Assembly (NCBI RefSeq): GCF_029945805.1
Contig: NZ_JAQSDH010000033.1
Location: forward strand, 124,001 to 188,000
Direction: 5' to 3'
DNA: 64,000 nt
Source of the DNA: Flavobacterium sp.
GTDB lineage: Bacteria > Bacteroidota > Bacteroidia > Flavobacteriales > Flavobacteriaceae
Shown: positions 1 through 8,924 of the stretch, in pieces
Layout of the letters: every line of letters starts with the position of its first letter
Position numbering within the stretch: the first letter of the stretch is position 1
The notes under the pieces: model-generated
What the model was told of the DNA's origin: nothing
The model's database searches: none
The model's input: the letters and a program-made list of their open reading frames with translations, nothing else
Position numbers and translations under genes: made by a program

Positions 1-1
1 T

Positions 2-274
2 ACCAACGCCATTAAATTCACTCCTGACAACGGAGAAATAAAGATCACATTTTCGGATAATCTTTTAACCGTTTCAGATAATGGAATAGGAATGTCGGAA
101 AACATGATTCAATCTATTTTTAAGCGTCAATATGTTTCGAAACGCGGTACCAATAATGAAATTGGTATGGGAATCGGAATGCAATTGATGCAGAATCTGT
201 GCGAAAAAATCAATGCCCAAATTAAAATTGAAAGTCAGTCTAAAAAAGGAACGTCAATAAGTTTACATTTTTAG
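2..274 (+). CDS. Sensor histidine kinase, C-terminal part (cut by window start)
   Basis: The window opens inside a HATPase_c domain. Reading from base 2 gives an N-box (NAIKFTP), a G1 box (DNGIGM) and a G2 box (GMGIGMQL), ending in the usual final beta strand and a TAA. These are the ATP-binding motifs of two-component histidine kinases, which phosphorylate a conserved His and pass the phosphate to a response regulator. The input domain, His box and true start lie upstream of the window, so the stimulus cannot be named. A bidirectional hairpin follows the stop and separates it from the convergent von Willebrand A gene. Confidence 0.9.
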   Translation, partial: TNAIKFTPDNGEIKITFSDNLLTVSDNGIGMSENMIQSIFKRQYVSKRGTNNEIGMGIGMQLMQNLCEKINAQIKIESQSKKGTSISLHF

Positions 275-284
275 TAAAAAAATA

Positions 285-316
285 AAACCCTGTCCGTGTG
301 CATCCAAACAGGGTTT
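285..316. terminator. Bidirectional Rho-independent terminator
   Basis: A nine-base-pair stem (AAACCCTGT at 285-293, ACAGGGTTT at 308-316) with a 14-nt loop sits between two convergent genes. A-rich DNA upstream supplies a U-tract for minus-strand transcripts; the plus-strand tail is short. Confidence 0.75.
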
Positions 317-361
317 CGTCATTTAAAAAAACACCCAACTTAACTATTTTTCTTTTTCAAT

Positions 362-2353
362 TTAATTTACCGCTTCCATCAATCGTATGAATTCTGCTCT
401 GTAGCCTTGGTCATCGAATTCCAAACCTTCTTTAGCTAATTTTTTAATATCTGATGAAGAGGTATTGGTTACAAATTTAGAATCTCTCAATTTCAATCCA
501 AACCAAGCTACAGCGGAACTGAATTTTAAATCTCCGGAAGCATTGTTCATAGCTACTGATTTATCTTCAATCACTCGAATCATTTCGATGCTTTTATCAC
601 CATCTGGTTTTTTGTAACGAAATTTCACTGTTGCCAATTCGGCATTGAATTTGGTTTTCGTGGCTTCTGTTTTGGTGTATTTTAAATCGGTTGGTTCAGT
701 ATAAAATTTGCTTTTTATACCAGTTGGAATGATTTCGTATAATGCTGTAACGGTGTGTCCACTTCCTAATTCGCCAGCATCTATTGCATCATCTTTAAAA
801 TCTTCTGGATTCAATTTTCTGTTTTCATAACCAATTAGTCGATAGGATGCCACATGTAACGGATTGAATTCGATTTGAATCTTTACATCTTTTGCGATAG
901 CAAACATCGAACCTTTGAATTCCTTACCCAAGAAACGATTCGCTTCCTGAATGTTATCGATATAAGCGTAGTTACCATTTCCTTTATCGGCTAAGGTTTC
1001 CATTTTGCTGTCTTTGTAATTTCCCATTCCGTAACCCAAACACGTTAAGAATACCCCCGATTTTCTTTTAGCCTCAATCAAAGTTTGCATAGCACTATCA
1101 GAAGAAGCCCCTACGTTAAAATCGCCATCGGTTGCCAAAATTACACGATTGTTTCCGTCTTTGATAAAATTATCCATTGCAATTTTGTAAGCCAATTCAA
1201 TTCCGGCGCCACCCGCTGTACTTCCACCAGATTGTAGTTTGTCTAAAGCATCAATAATCGTTTGTTTCTGATTTCCTGCTGTTGAAGGTAAAACCAATCC
1301 CGCTGCACCAGCATAAACCACAATTGAAATTTTATCCTCATCACGCAATTGGTTTAGTAGTACTTTCAACGATTCTTTGACTAAGGGCAATTTGTTCATA
1401 GCACTCATAGAGCCCGAAACATCTATAAGGAAAACCAAATTTGAAGCGGGTAAATTATCGGTTGGAATGATTTTTCCCTGCAAACCAATGCGAACTAATT
1501 TGGTATTCCGATTCCATGGACAATCGCTATATTCTGTGGTAATAGAAAACGGATTGCCTTCTGTTGGTTGTGGATATTGGTATTTGAAAAAGTTCACCAT
1601 TTCTTCCACCCGAACAGCCTCTTTTGGAACCTTTTGTCCCGAGTTGATAAAACGTCTAATGTTGGTGTAAGAAGCATTGTCAACATCGATAGAAAAAGTA
1701 GAAAGTGGTGCAGTTTTCGGACTTTCAAATACATTTTCAACCAGGGTTCCGTAATCTTCATCATTGGAATTGTAGATTCCAGAATTAATAGCATCTTTTT
1801 TAATGGTTTCTTTCGGTTTCAGATAACCTACTGCATCTGCGTTAATCGAACTGTAGCCACGAATAACAACGTTTGCTTGGCCAGGCATACCAGAACCTAA
1901 AGCAATACTGGTACCTTTTAATTGACCTTGTAACGACTGTTGAAGGATAGCGTTAGGTCTATTAACTATTGATTGTGAACTCACCGTTTGAGCTGCGCCA
2001 AGCTGTCTTGATTTTGATTCGGTTTTTCCGTACCCATTAACAACAACTTCAGACAGTGTTGCCCCGTTGTCTTGTAGTACTACATTTATTACAGATGAAT
2101 TCCCTACTGCTACGCTAGACGTATTCATTGCAATAAAGCTGAAGATTAAAACTTCTCCTTGAGACGCTTTGATGGTGTACTTTCCATCAAAATCGGATTG
2201 GGTACCACGTGCGGTTCCTTTGACAACTATATTGGCACCTGGCAAAGGCCCTGATTTATCTGAAACTACTCCAGTAATGGTTTTTTCTTGTGCAAATGAT
2301 ACGACACAAATGAACATAGCAAGGGCTAATGAAATACGTTTTACATTTTTCAT
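362..2353 (-). CDS. Secreted von Willebrand factor A (YfbK-like) protein with SusC-type N-terminus
   Basis: 663 residues. A signal peptide (about 1-22, ending SFAQ) is followed by a carboxypeptidase-D regulatory-like beta-sandwich (about 25-95, with GVVSDKSGPLPGANIVVKGT) and a SusC/TonB-receptor plug-like stretch (about 100-172, ending NVVIRGYSS). No beta-barrel follows. A YfbK-type N-terminal module (APLSTFSIDVDNASY, about 215-260) leads into a vWA domain with an intact MIDAS motif D311-V-S-G-S315, a Thr near 379 and DGD at 409-411, then a C-terminal DUF3520-like region. vWA domains bind metal and mediate protein contacts; export is clear from the signal peptide. It lies 28 nt or so downstream of an anti-sigma gene and is probably co-transcribed with it. 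Its ligand is unknown. Confidence 0.9.
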   Translation of the reverse strand: MKNVKRISLALAMFICVVSFAQEKTITGVVSDKSGPLPGANIVVKGTARGTQSDFDGKYTIKASQGEVLIFSFIAMNTSSVAVGNSSVINVVLQDNGATLSEVVVNGYGKTESKSRQLGAAQTVSSQSIVNRPNAILQQSLQGQLKGTSIALGSGMPGQANVVIRGYSSINADAVGYLKPKETIKKDAINSGIYNSNDEDYGTLVENVFESPKTAPLSTFSIDVDNASYTNIRRFINSGQKVPKEAVRVEEMVNFFKYQYPQPTEGNPFSITTEYSDCPWNRNTKLVRIGLQGKIIPTDNLPASNLVFLIDVSGSMSAMNKLPLVKESLKVLLNQLRDEDKISIVVYAGAAGLVLPSTAGNQKQTIIDALDKLQSGGSTAGGAGIELAYKIAMDNFIKDGNNRVILATDGDFNVGASSDSAMQTLIEAKRKSGVFLTCLGYGMGNYKDSKMETLADKGNGNYAYIDNIQEANRFLGKEFKGSMFAIAKDVKIQIEFNPLHVASYRLIGYENRKLNPEDFKDDAIDAGELGSGHTVTALYEIIPTGIKSKFYTEPTDLKYTKTEATKTKFNAELATVKFRYKKPDGDKSIEMIRVIEDKSVAMNNASGDLKFSSAVAWFGLKLRDSKFVTNTSSSDIKKLAKEGLEFDDQGYRAEFIRLMEAVN

Positions 2354-2381
2354 GACTTTAAAATTTAAGGGTTGGACGATG

Positions 2382-3260
2382 TTATTTTGCTTTCTTTGAA
2401 GCTACGGGTTTCCCGTTTTTGGTGGTGATAATCACGACACCTTTTTTTCCTTTTTCACCATAGATTTCGATAGCTTTTTCATCCTGCAGAATGGAAATGG
2501 TTTCGATTTCTTGTTTTTTAAGTGGCGAATACGGACTTGTTGGATTTGGGCCAAAAACTTCCTGTTCGGTATATTCTACTCCATTAATGATGTAGAGTGG
2601 TTCATTCAAGACAACTAATGATTCATCATCATTAAATTGAATGTCTTGTATTTTTGTTTTTTCAACTTTATTGTCAATCACAACAAGTGGTTCGTCTTTA
2701 TGAACTAATGATGCCTTTCTGTTTTTCTGTAGCATCATTTCTATATCTGCTTGTTTAGATTCCGCTACTGAAGTTTCTTTGATGGCACTGGCACTAGGTG
2801 AAGGAGCATTAAAGTAACCTGATGGAGAAGACGGAATTTCGTTAACAGCATCAGCTTTGTTCTCTGGTTTGATATCTGTTTCCAGAGCAACTTGACGTTC
2901 TGGTTTTAATTGCTTTTGCAGAATTTCAGCCGCATCTACCTTAATTTCTGGAATTATTGGATCACTTGTAACTATAATTTCTTTTTTTGGAATTGATGTT
3001 TTAGTTGAATCTATGTTTACAACAACGCCATTTACTTTAGGTTGTTCCTGTTTAAGAAAATGATAACCTAAGGTTCCGAATAATAACAGACAAGCTGCAA
3101 CTGCAATTTTCTTCCAAAGCAAGATTGATTTTTTATTTTCGGTAGTATCCAATTTTTCTTCAACGCGCTGCCAGACTTTATCCATTGCCGCAAACTCCTT
3201 GGTTTCAGCATTTTTAGCTGCCGATTTGAATTGGTCAAATATTTTATCTTCTTTCTTCAT
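2382..3260 (-). CDS. Putative anti-sigma factor with C-terminal TonB-plug-like segment
   Basis: About 292 residues. A cytoplasmic N-terminal part of about 50 residues is followed by one membrane segment (about 51-68, IAVAACLLLFGTLGYHFL) and a long low-complexity periplasmic linker rich in Pro, Lys and Glu. The last 70 residues look like the end of a SusC/TonB-receptor plug: YIINGVEYTEQE, then ETISILQDEKAIEIYG and GKKGVVIITTK. The gene starts right after the ECF sigma gene (GTG at 3263 overlaps the sigma stop; ATG at 3260 is the likelier start), the normal place for a cognate anti-sigma. No FecR or zinc anti-sigma motif is recognised, so the role is inferred from position and topology. Confidence 0.75.
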   Translation of the reverse strand: MKKEDKIFDQFKSAAKNAETKEFAAMDKVWQRVEEKLDTTENKKSILLWKKIAVAACLLLFGTLGYHFLKQEQPKVNGVVVNIDSTKTSIPKKEIIVTSDPIIPEIKVDAAEILQKQLKPERQVALETDIKPENKADAVNEIPSSPSGYFNAPSPSASAIKETSVAESKQADIEMMLQKNRKASLVHKDEPLVVIDNKVEKTKIQDIQFNDDESLVVLNEPLYIINGVEYTEQEVFGPNPTSPYSPLKKQEIETISILQDEKAIEIYGEKGKKGVVIITTKNGKPVASKKAK

Positions 3261-3262
3261 CA

Positions 3263-3799
3263 CTATTTTGCATTTTGATAATAAAATTTAGCAATCAGTT
3301 CTTTTAATTTGGTTTTTGCCGCATTCAACTGCGATTTGGATGTTCCTTCTGAAATCGTCAGCATTTGTGCAATTTCTTTGTGTCCATAACCTTCAATAAC
3401 AAATAAATTGAAAATGGTTTTACAACCTTCTGGAATCAAATTCAATAAGTTTAATAAATCTTCTTCTTCCAACTGAGTATCTGCAGCAACTTCTGGCTGT
3501 AAATAAAACGGAGTATCTTCTAGATACAAATTGAAATTTACATTGCGTTTCAAATGCTGTAAACAATGATTCACCGTAATCTTTCGCGACCAAGCTTCAA
3601 ATGCGCCAAATTCCTTTAGCTGATTAATTTTACTGAATATCGTGCAAAATGCATCTGCCAATACTTCTTCAATTTCTTCTTCCTTTTTCAAATACCTTTT
3701 GCAGGTGCGGTATAATTTTGGAGACAGGTGATCATATACTTGTCGCTGCGATTCCCGCTGCATTTTTTTGCATCCTAGTATTTGATTTTCGTTAATCAC
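3263..3799 (-). CDS. ECF-type RNA polymerase sigma factor
   Basis: 178 residues, the normal size for an extracytoplasmic-function sigma factor. Region 2 spans about 20-85 (LYRTCKRYL through FEAWSRKITVNHCLQHLKR), binding core RNA polymerase and the -10 element. Region 4 spans about 110-172, with a helix-turn-helix GYGHKEIAQMLTISEGTSKSQL for -35 recognition. It is the first gene of a minus-strand operon with the anti-sigma (adjacent) and the vWA protein. The upstream 90 bp are AT-rich with a short CCCTTAT repeat; I could not identify an autoregulated promoter there. Confidence 0.93.
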   Translation of the reverse strand: MINENQILGCKKMQRESQRQVYDHLSPKLYRTCKRYLKKEEEIEEVLADAFCTIFSKINQLKEFGAFEAWSRKITVNHCLQHLKRNVNFNLYLEDTPFYLQPEVAADTQLEEEDLLNLLNLIPEGCKTIFNLFVIEGYGHKEIAQMLTISEGTSKSQLNAAKTKLKELIAKFYYQNAK

Positions 3800-3890
3800 A
3801 AATTGGCTTTTTTATATAGAGAACAATTTTTGTAAAAAGGTTGGAAAGAATATTAATTTTTTTTAAAGTTTTTATCTAAACCCTTATCCC

Positions 3891-4721
3891 TTATCCCTTT
3901 TGCCTAGTCACTAATTTATAAATATTCGACTCTAATTTTTCAGTATCATTATCTTCACACAATAAAAACTCGATTTCTGTTGCTGATTTTTTGAATAATG
4001 TCAATCCTTCAAACTTATGTTTGTTCGTTATCTGAATCCAATCTATGAGTTTCATGGTTTTCAAATCAATGCTTCCAATGCTACTTCCTAATACTTCGCC
4101 GTCTAAATACGTTGAGGTTGTGTCTTCGGCTGTAGCCAAAAAGTAAATGGTTTCTCCAATTAGAATCGCATCCGTAAAGGTTGTCGCGACGTTTCTAATT
4201 TTAGGTAAGTCAAACGGAATGAATTCAAATTTTGCAGTCTCGGCACTATCATATGCATAAATAATTCCGTTTTTCCCAATTTTTCCGTTACCACGCTGGA
4301 AGATGTAAAGTGACTCGCCATTTAATATTACTCCTTCAATATTCAGTTCATCATCTGCAATAGTGTATTCCCTTTTAATCTTTGAATAGAGATCGGTACT
4401 ATCTTTTGCTATGACTTGCCCTGATTTTGGTTTGTATTTAAAAAGTCGATTTCTACTTTCTGTTGAACCCGAACCAAATAAATAGAGATTTTTTCCTTTT
4501 AGCGCAATCGCTTCTAAGTCCGGTTTATCTTTCTTGGCGATGTTTTCCTGCGGATTATCGACCAACGCAATTTTGTTCAGTTTTGCATCCGAAAGCTGAT
4601 ATTCATACAAATAACTGCTGCTATCAGAAATGATATAAAGTTTGTCGTCAAGATAAACTAATCCTGATGCAGAACCAATTCCGATGATCTTAAACAGTAG
4701 CGAAAGTTGAAATTTTTCCAT
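3891..4721 (-). CDS. Uncharacterised beta-propeller-like protein
   Basis: 276 residues without a signal peptide or clear membrane segment. It contains repeated strand patterns of the type SGLVYLDDKLYIISDSS, LEAIALKGKNLYLFGSGS, EGVILNGESLYIFQRGNG and EGLTLFKKSATEIEFLLCEDND, as in beta-propeller proteins. The text resembles an uncharacterised Bacteroidota family (I believe DUF6929), but I cannot confirm this. The gene is divergent from the PPK2 gene with only 27 nt between start codons, so the two promoters must overlap the opposite leaders. Function unknown. Confidence 0.8.
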   Translation of the reverse strand: MEKFQLSLLFKIIGIGSASGLVYLDDKLYIISDSSSYLYEYQLSDAKLNKIALVDNPQENIAKKDKPDLEAIALKGKNLYLFGSGSTESRNRLFKYKPKSGQVIAKDSTDLYSKIKREYTIADDELNIEGVILNGESLYIFQRGNGKIGKNGIIYAYDSAETAKFEFIPFDLPKIRNVATTFTDAILIGETIYFLATAEDTTSTYLDGEVLGSSIGSIDLKTMKLIDWIQITNKHKFEGLTLFKKSATEIEFLLCEDNDTEKLESNIYKLVTRQKG

Positions 4722-4728
4722 AAGTTTA

Positions 4729-4736
4729 CAAATATA
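4729..4736 (-). promoter_or_regulatory. -7 promoter element for the 3891-4721 gene
   Basis: On the minus strand the sequence TATATTTG matches the Bacteroidota -7 consensus TAnnTTTG. Its last base lies only seven nt before the ATG at 4721, which implies a leaderless or nearly leaderless transcript. No well-spaced -33 TTG was found. Confidence 0.5.
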
Positions 4737-4748
4737 AACAGTTGTACA

Positions 4749-5624
4749 ATGAAAAGTATCAATCCCGACGATTTTAGAGTAGCAAAATACATTAAGTTAT
4801 CTACTAGTCCAACCAACCTTAACAATGATGCCACTGATGATGAAAAGGAAGCGGAATTAGAAAATATCCAGCAGAAACTCAGCAAGCGTCAAGATGTAAT
4901 GTATGCGCACAATAGGCATGCAGTTTTGATTTGTTTACAAGGAATGGACACCAGCGGAAAAGACAGTTTGATAAGGGAAGTTTTCAAGGAATTTAATACG
5001 CGTGGAGTGATAGTACACAGTTTTAAAACACCTAACTCAACCGAATTAGAGCACGATTATTTATGGCGTCACTATTTGGCTTTACCCGAAAAAGGAAAGT
5101 TTGGTGTTTTCAACCGAACCCATTACGAGAACGTTTTGGTTACCCGAGTGCATCCCGAATATATCTTGTTTGAGAATCTTCCCGGAATTGAAAAAGTGGA
5201 AGACATTACACCAAAATTCTGGAAACACCGAATGAGGCAAATCAAAAATTTTGAAAAATATCTTAGTCAAAACGGAACCTTAGTGCTGAAGTTTTATCTG
5301 CACATGAGCAAAGAAGAACAACGTAAACGATTGTTGAAACGATTGGAAAGTGGTGAAGACAATTGGAAGTTTTCTATAGGCGATTTAAAAGAACGTGAAC
5401 TTTGGGACGAGTATCAAAAATACTATGAGGAAGCCATTAACGAAACTTCTACCAAGCATTCGCCATGGTACGTGATACCAGCAGATGATAAAGAAATGGC
5501 GCGTGTTATTGTTGCTAAAATAATTTGGGAAGAACTTCAAAAACTTACTGATATTGACGAACCCGAATTAGATCCAAAAGTTAAAGCCAATATTGAAGAA
5601 TATAAAGAACTCTTGAAAGAGTGA
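4749..5624 (+). CDS. ppk2: Polyphosphate kinase 2 family protein
   Basis: 291 residues from ATG 4749; the open frame extends to 4707 but would overlap the divergent gene and lacks family sequence. PPK2 enzymes transfer phosphate between polyphosphate and nucleotides. The Walker A motif is GMDTSGKDS, followed by VHSFKTPNSTELEHDYLWRH, the FNRTHYENVLVTRVHPEY motif and the lid region RLLKRLESGEDNWKFS, all typical of PPK2. The C-terminal part has WYVIPADDKEMARVIVAKII. Whether it prefers AMP, ADP or GDP cannot be read from sequence. A strong terminator follows. Confidence 0.93.
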   Translation: MKSINPDDFRVAKYIKLSTSPTNLNNDATDDEKEAELENIQQKLSKRQDVMYAHNRHAVLICLQGMDTSGKDSLIREVFKEFNTRGVIVHSFKTPNSTELEHDYLWRHYLALPEKGKFGVFNRTHYENVLVTRVHPEYILFENLPGIEKVEDITPKFWKHRMRQIKNFEKYLSQNGTLVLKFYLHMSKEEQRKRLLKRLESGEDNWKFSIGDLKERELWDEYQKYYEEAINETSTKHSPWYVIPADDKEMARVIVAKIIWEELQKLTDIDEPELDPKVKANIEEYKELLKE

Positions 5625-5659
5625 TTTCAATCTCAATGTCAAAAATCAATCTCAATAAC

Positions 5660-5700
5660 AAAAAGCAATATCAATGACAAATTCAATGATATTGCTTTTT
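5660..5700 (+). terminator. Terminator after the PPK2 gene, built from repeat sequence
   Basis: AAAAAGCAATATCA (5660-5673) pairs with TGATATTGCTTTTT (5687-5700), a 14-bp stem with a 13-nt loop and a T-run continuing to 5702. The left arm lies in CAAT/TCAAAAA simple-repeat text that resembles the tandem array at 47658-47761. Confidence 0.75.
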
Positions 5701-5746
5701 TTAATTGCCATTGAATCCACTACATTTGCAAACTCAAAATTGCAAA

Positions 5747-7129
5747 ATGAATCTCTCAGTATATACCAAAGAATTTAGAAGAAACTTAACATTGGCGTAT
5801 CCCGTAATGATTGGAATGTTGGGGCATACGCTAATAGGTATTGTAGATAATATTATGGTGGGTCGGTTAGGTAGTACTGAGCTTGCTGCAGTTTCTCTAG
5901 GTAATAGTATGATTTTTATTGCGATGTCGATTGGTATCGGATTTTCTACTGCTATTACGCCAATTGTTGCTGAAGCAGACGCTGAAAAGGATAACAACAA
6001 AATACGTTCTGCCTTTCATCACGGCTTGTTTTTATGTATCATTTTAGGTTTTTCTTTGTTCGGATTAGTAGTTTTGGCAAAGCCGATAATGGAATTACTC
6101 CAACAACCTGATGATGTAATTGCGCTCGCTAAGCCTTTTGTGGATTGGGTAGCTTTTTCACTCGTTCCGCTGATTATTTATCAAGGATACAAGCAGTTTG
6201 CCGATGGATTATCAATGACAAAAGTTTCTATGTATGCTATTGTGATGGCGAATATCCTGCACGTAATTATCAACTATTGCCTCATTTATGGCTTTTGGAT
6301 TTTTCCTAAAATGGGAATTATTGGAGCCGCATTGGGAACTGTACTATCCCGAATTGCCATGGTTATTTTTATGCATTTTATTTTGTCAAGAAAAGAACAA
6401 CTAAAGCAATATTTTCAAAATTTTAGTTTTGAAGAAATCAAGAAAGAATCGATTCGGAAAATTGTCAATCTCGGATTTCCATCTGCCATGCAAATGCTTT
6501 TTGAAGTGGTACTTTTTACTGCCGGAATATGGCTTTGCGGAAACATTGGTAAAACCAGTCAAGCAGCAAACCAAATTGCGCTGAGCTTAGCTTCAATGAC
6601 ATTTATGGTTGCGATGGGATTGAGCGTGACAGCCATGATTAGAGTCAGTAATCAGAAAGGTTTGAATGATTATAAGCAGCTAGTAATAGTTGCGCGTTCT
6701 ATCTTTTTATTAGCCATACTTATCGAAATTGTATTTGCCGTAATGTTTGTTGCACTACACCAAATTTTACCGTATCTATTCCTAAATATGGAAAACGAAA
6801 CCCAATTACTCGACAATCAAGAAGTGATTGCTATTGCAGCCAAATTGTTATTGGTAGCGGCAGTATTCCAAATTACAGACGGATTACAAGTAGTAGTTTT
6901 GGGTGCATTACGGGGTTTGCAAGATGTTAAGATTCCAATGTATATTACGTTTGTAGCCTATTGGATTATTGGTTTCCCAATTTCCTTCTACCTCGGAGAA
7001 TTCACAGAATTAAAAGCCGTAGGCGTTTGGATTGGCTTATTAGCCGGACTAACAGCTGCAGCAATATTTTTGTATATTCGTTTTCATTATCTAACCAAAA
7101 AACTCATAACGCAGACATCAGATAAGTAG
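5747..7129 (+). CDS. MATE family efflux transporter
   Basis: 460 residues from ATG 5747; the frame extends upstream to a TTG at 5705, but the family begins at NLTLAYPVMIGMLGHTLIG. MATE proteins are 12-helix inner-membrane antiporters that expel cationic drugs or metabolites using Na+ or H+. The N-lobe signature GIVDNIMVGRLGSTELAAVSLGNS and the alternating hydrophobic helices through to RFHYLTKK fit a complete member. Substrate cannot be predicted. A TACATTTG element at 5721-5728 may be its -7 box. Confidence 0.93.
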   Translation: MNLSVYTKEFRRNLTLAYPVMIGMLGHTLIGIVDNIMVGRLGSTELAAVSLGNSMIFIAMSIGIGFSTAITPIVAEADAEKDNNKIRSAFHHGLFLCIILGFSLFGLVVLAKPIMELLQQPDDVIALAKPFVDWVAFSLVPLIIYQGYKQFADGLSMTKVSMYAIVMANILHVIINYCLIYGFWIFPKMGIIGAALGTVLSRIAMVIFMHFILSRKEQLKQYFQNFSFEEIKKESIRKIVNLGFPSAMQMLFEVVLFTAGIWLCGNIGKTSQAANQIALSLASMTFMVAMGLSVTAMIRVSNQKGLNDYKQLVIVARSIFLLAILIEIVFAVMFVALHQILPYLFLNMENETQLLDNQEVIAIAAKLLLVAAVFQITDGLQVVVLGALRGLQDVKIPMYITFVAYWIIGFPISFYLGEFTELKAVGVWIGLLAGLTAAAIFLYIRFHYLTKKLITQTSDK

Positions 7130-7161
7130 AGTGCCGATTACAGAAATCTAAATTAGTTATG

Positions 7162-7169
7162 TACTTTTG
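7162..7169 (+). promoter_or_regulatory. -7 promoter element for the 76-residue protein gene
   Basis: TACTTTTG fits TAnnTTTG and lies 45 nt before the ATG at 7215. The -33 TTG is not evident. Confidence 0.4.
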
Positions 7170-7214
7170 TTTTAACGAATAACCAAATCCACAAAATAAT
7201 CAAATCCACATAAA

Positions 7215-7445
7215 ATGGAATTACCTAAATTTTTACTTGCCGACAACTCCGATTCACCAGAAGTGGACATTTATGTTATTCACCTTGATTTCCCGCGCTT
7301 TATTATCAATTTAAAAGATGATGAGGTAGAGTTTTTAGAAGATCTCGAAGGAGAAGACGAAACGGAATTAGAAAGCGAAATGGAACATCTAATCACGTTG
7401 GCCGGAGAATTCTACGACAGAGAAATGGAGCGTTACGAAGAGTAA
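7215..7445 (+). CDS. Small acidic conserved hypothetical protein
   Basis: 76 residues, strongly acidic, with two parts: a short strand-forming region (DIYVIHLDFPRFIINLK) and a highly charged tail (FLEDLEGEDETELESEMEH) predicted helical. No signal peptide and no recognised domain. Its own -7 box and clean ATG suggest a real gene, and its stop lies only four bases from the convergent response regulator stop. Function unknown. Confidence 0.8.
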   Translation: MELPKFLLADNSDSPEVDIYVIHLDFPRFIINLKDDEVEFLEDLEGEDETELESEMEHLITLAGEFYDREMERYEE

Positions 7446-7449
7446 TTTT

Positions 7450-8094
7450 CTAGTCTAATCCGCTTTTAATAGCAAAAACTGCTAAACCTACACGGGTTTT
7501 AATATTCAATTTTTCACATAAGCTATTCCTGTAGCTTTCAATAGTTCGTGGGCTGCAAAACATTTTTTCCGAGATTTCTTTGTAGCTCATATCTGTGATG
7601 CAAAGTTTTAGGAATTCTTTTTCTCTGTCGCTTAGCTCCGTGGCTATTGAAGTTCCTTTTGGAGCATTTCCCATCATGATTGAGATCATGAGGTTGGATG
7701 CCCATTCGGGATAATAATACCCGTTGTTGATTATTGTTTTTAACGCTCGTTCCAACTCGGAAGGCGAAACATTTTTAAGCAAATAACCTCGCGCTCCATT
7801 TTTTATCATTTGAATCAAACTCTGCTCGTCATCTTGCATACTCAATGCTAAAACCATAACGCTTGGATGCGTTTCGTGCAGCCATTTTGCCGTTTCAAAT
7901 CCATTCATTATTGGCATGCTGATGTCTAGCAATACAATATTTGGAATGTTATTTTTAGTAGTAAATTTTTCTTGAAGTTCCTTGCCATTTCCACATTCGT
8001 AGAGCACCTCAAATTCTTCAAAATTCGTCATGATGCTACCAATAGCTTTGGCGATTAAAATGTGATCGTCAACAATGACAATAGAATGCTTCAT
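7450..8094 (-). CDS. LuxR/NarL-family response regulator
   Basis: 214 residues. The receiver domain (about 3-120) has the acidic pair D9-D10, the phospho-acceptor D57 in VLLDISMPIMNG and a lysine in YLLKNVSPSE. The C-terminal domain (about 148-210) is a LuxR-type helix-turn-helix: LSDREKEFLKLCITDMSYKEI then FCSPRTIESYRNSLCEKL. It is a phosphorylation-controlled DNA-binding regulator. It follows the HisKA_3 kinase at 8145-8924 with 50 nt between them and is its evident partner. A palindrome at 10259-10275 upstream of the 160-residue gene is a candidate target. Confidence 0.93.
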   Translation of the reverse strand: MKHSIVIVDDHILIAKAIGSIMTNFEEFEVLYECGNGKELQEKFTTKNNIPNIVLLDISMPIMNGFETAKWLHETHPSVMVLALSMQDDEQSLIQMIKNGARGYLLKNVSPSELERALKTIINNGYYYPEWASNLMISIMMGNAPKGTSIATELSDREKEFLKLCITDMSYKEISEKMFCSPRTIESYRNSLCEKLNIKTRVGLAVFAIKSGLD

Positions 8095-8144
8095 TTTTTC
8101 TAATTATGGTGAAGCTAATATAAACATTTTAACTTTTTAACCTA

Positions 8145-8924
8145 CTAAAGGGTCCACGGTAATTTTATTATTAATTGCGTTCCAGATGAACTGCTCTGTA
8201 ATTTAAAATTGCCGCCAATGATTTCGGTTCGTTTTTTAATATTATGAAGTCCAATTCCGAGCGAATCACTCTGATTTACATCAAATCCGCATCCGTCATC
8301 TGCTAATTCGAGTACTATAAAGCCAGATTTTAAGTTTAGATTTACCGAAATCGATGTGCATTGACCATGCTTCAAACTGTTTTGAATAAATTCCTGAGCA
8401 ATTCGCAACAACATACTTTTCATATGATAATTCACCTCACTGTCTTGAATTGCAGTGTCGTAAGTAAACCAACACTTCTTGAGCTTGTTGACTTTTTGAC
8501 ATTCAATCTGAAAAAGGGTCACTATTGATTTTGTAGCAATACTATCGTCGGTCAATGTTTTAGACAATTGTCTCAAATCGGCTAAAGAATCATTAATAAT
8601 TGAACCAATATTTTCTATACTTTCTGTGTTTTCTAGTTTTTTATTTTCGTAAAGTAGGTTTTGAATGTATAAGCTAGCCAAGGTTAATTTTTGTCCAATA
8701 TTGTCGTGTATTTCCCTACCAATTTCTTGCATCGTCTTTTGTTGCATTTCCAATTGAATAGATAAAAGTTCTTTGTGATGTAACTCTTGTTGGTTCTGAA
8801 TGGCGTAAGTGTGTTCTCTTTTCTTCAGTTTATATTGCCATACATACGATACTATGGCTACAATAAATAAAAGAAACAAAAAATTAAAAATGATGGTTAT
8901 CAGTAAGTATTCGGTTTCCCCCAT
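8145..8924 (-). CDS. Sensor histidine kinase, HisKA_3 (NarL-type) family
   Basis: 259 residues. One N-terminal membrane helix (about 7-28) is followed by a coiled stretch rich in Gln/His and the dimerisation/phospho-acceptor region EIGREIHDNIGQKLTLASLY with H73. The HATPase domain shows EFIQNSLKHG (N-box), DDGCGFD (G1) and GIGLHNIKKRTEIIGG (G2). The kinase lacks a recognisable sensor domain of its own. Its start overlaps the end of the seven-helix protein gene by 25 nt, so the two are translationally linked and the membrane protein may supply the sensing function. Confidence 0.92.
   Translation of the reverse strand: MGETEYLLITIIFNFLFLLFIVAIVSYVWQYKLKKREHTYAIQNQQELHHKELLSIQLEMQQKTMQEIGREIHDNIGQKLTLASLYIQNLLYENKKLENTESIENIGSIINDSLADLRQLSKTLTDDSIATKSIVTLFQIECQKVNKLKKCWFTYDTAIQDSEVNYHMKSMLLRIAQEFIQNSLKHGQCTSISVNLNLKSGFIVLELADDGCGFDVNQSDSLGIGLHNIKKRTEIIGGNFKLQSSSSGTQLIIKLPWTL

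Noticed and set aside
4707..4748. Upstream extension of the PPK2 gene
   Set aside because: It would overlap the divergent gene start and adds residues without family similarity; ATG 4749 fits.
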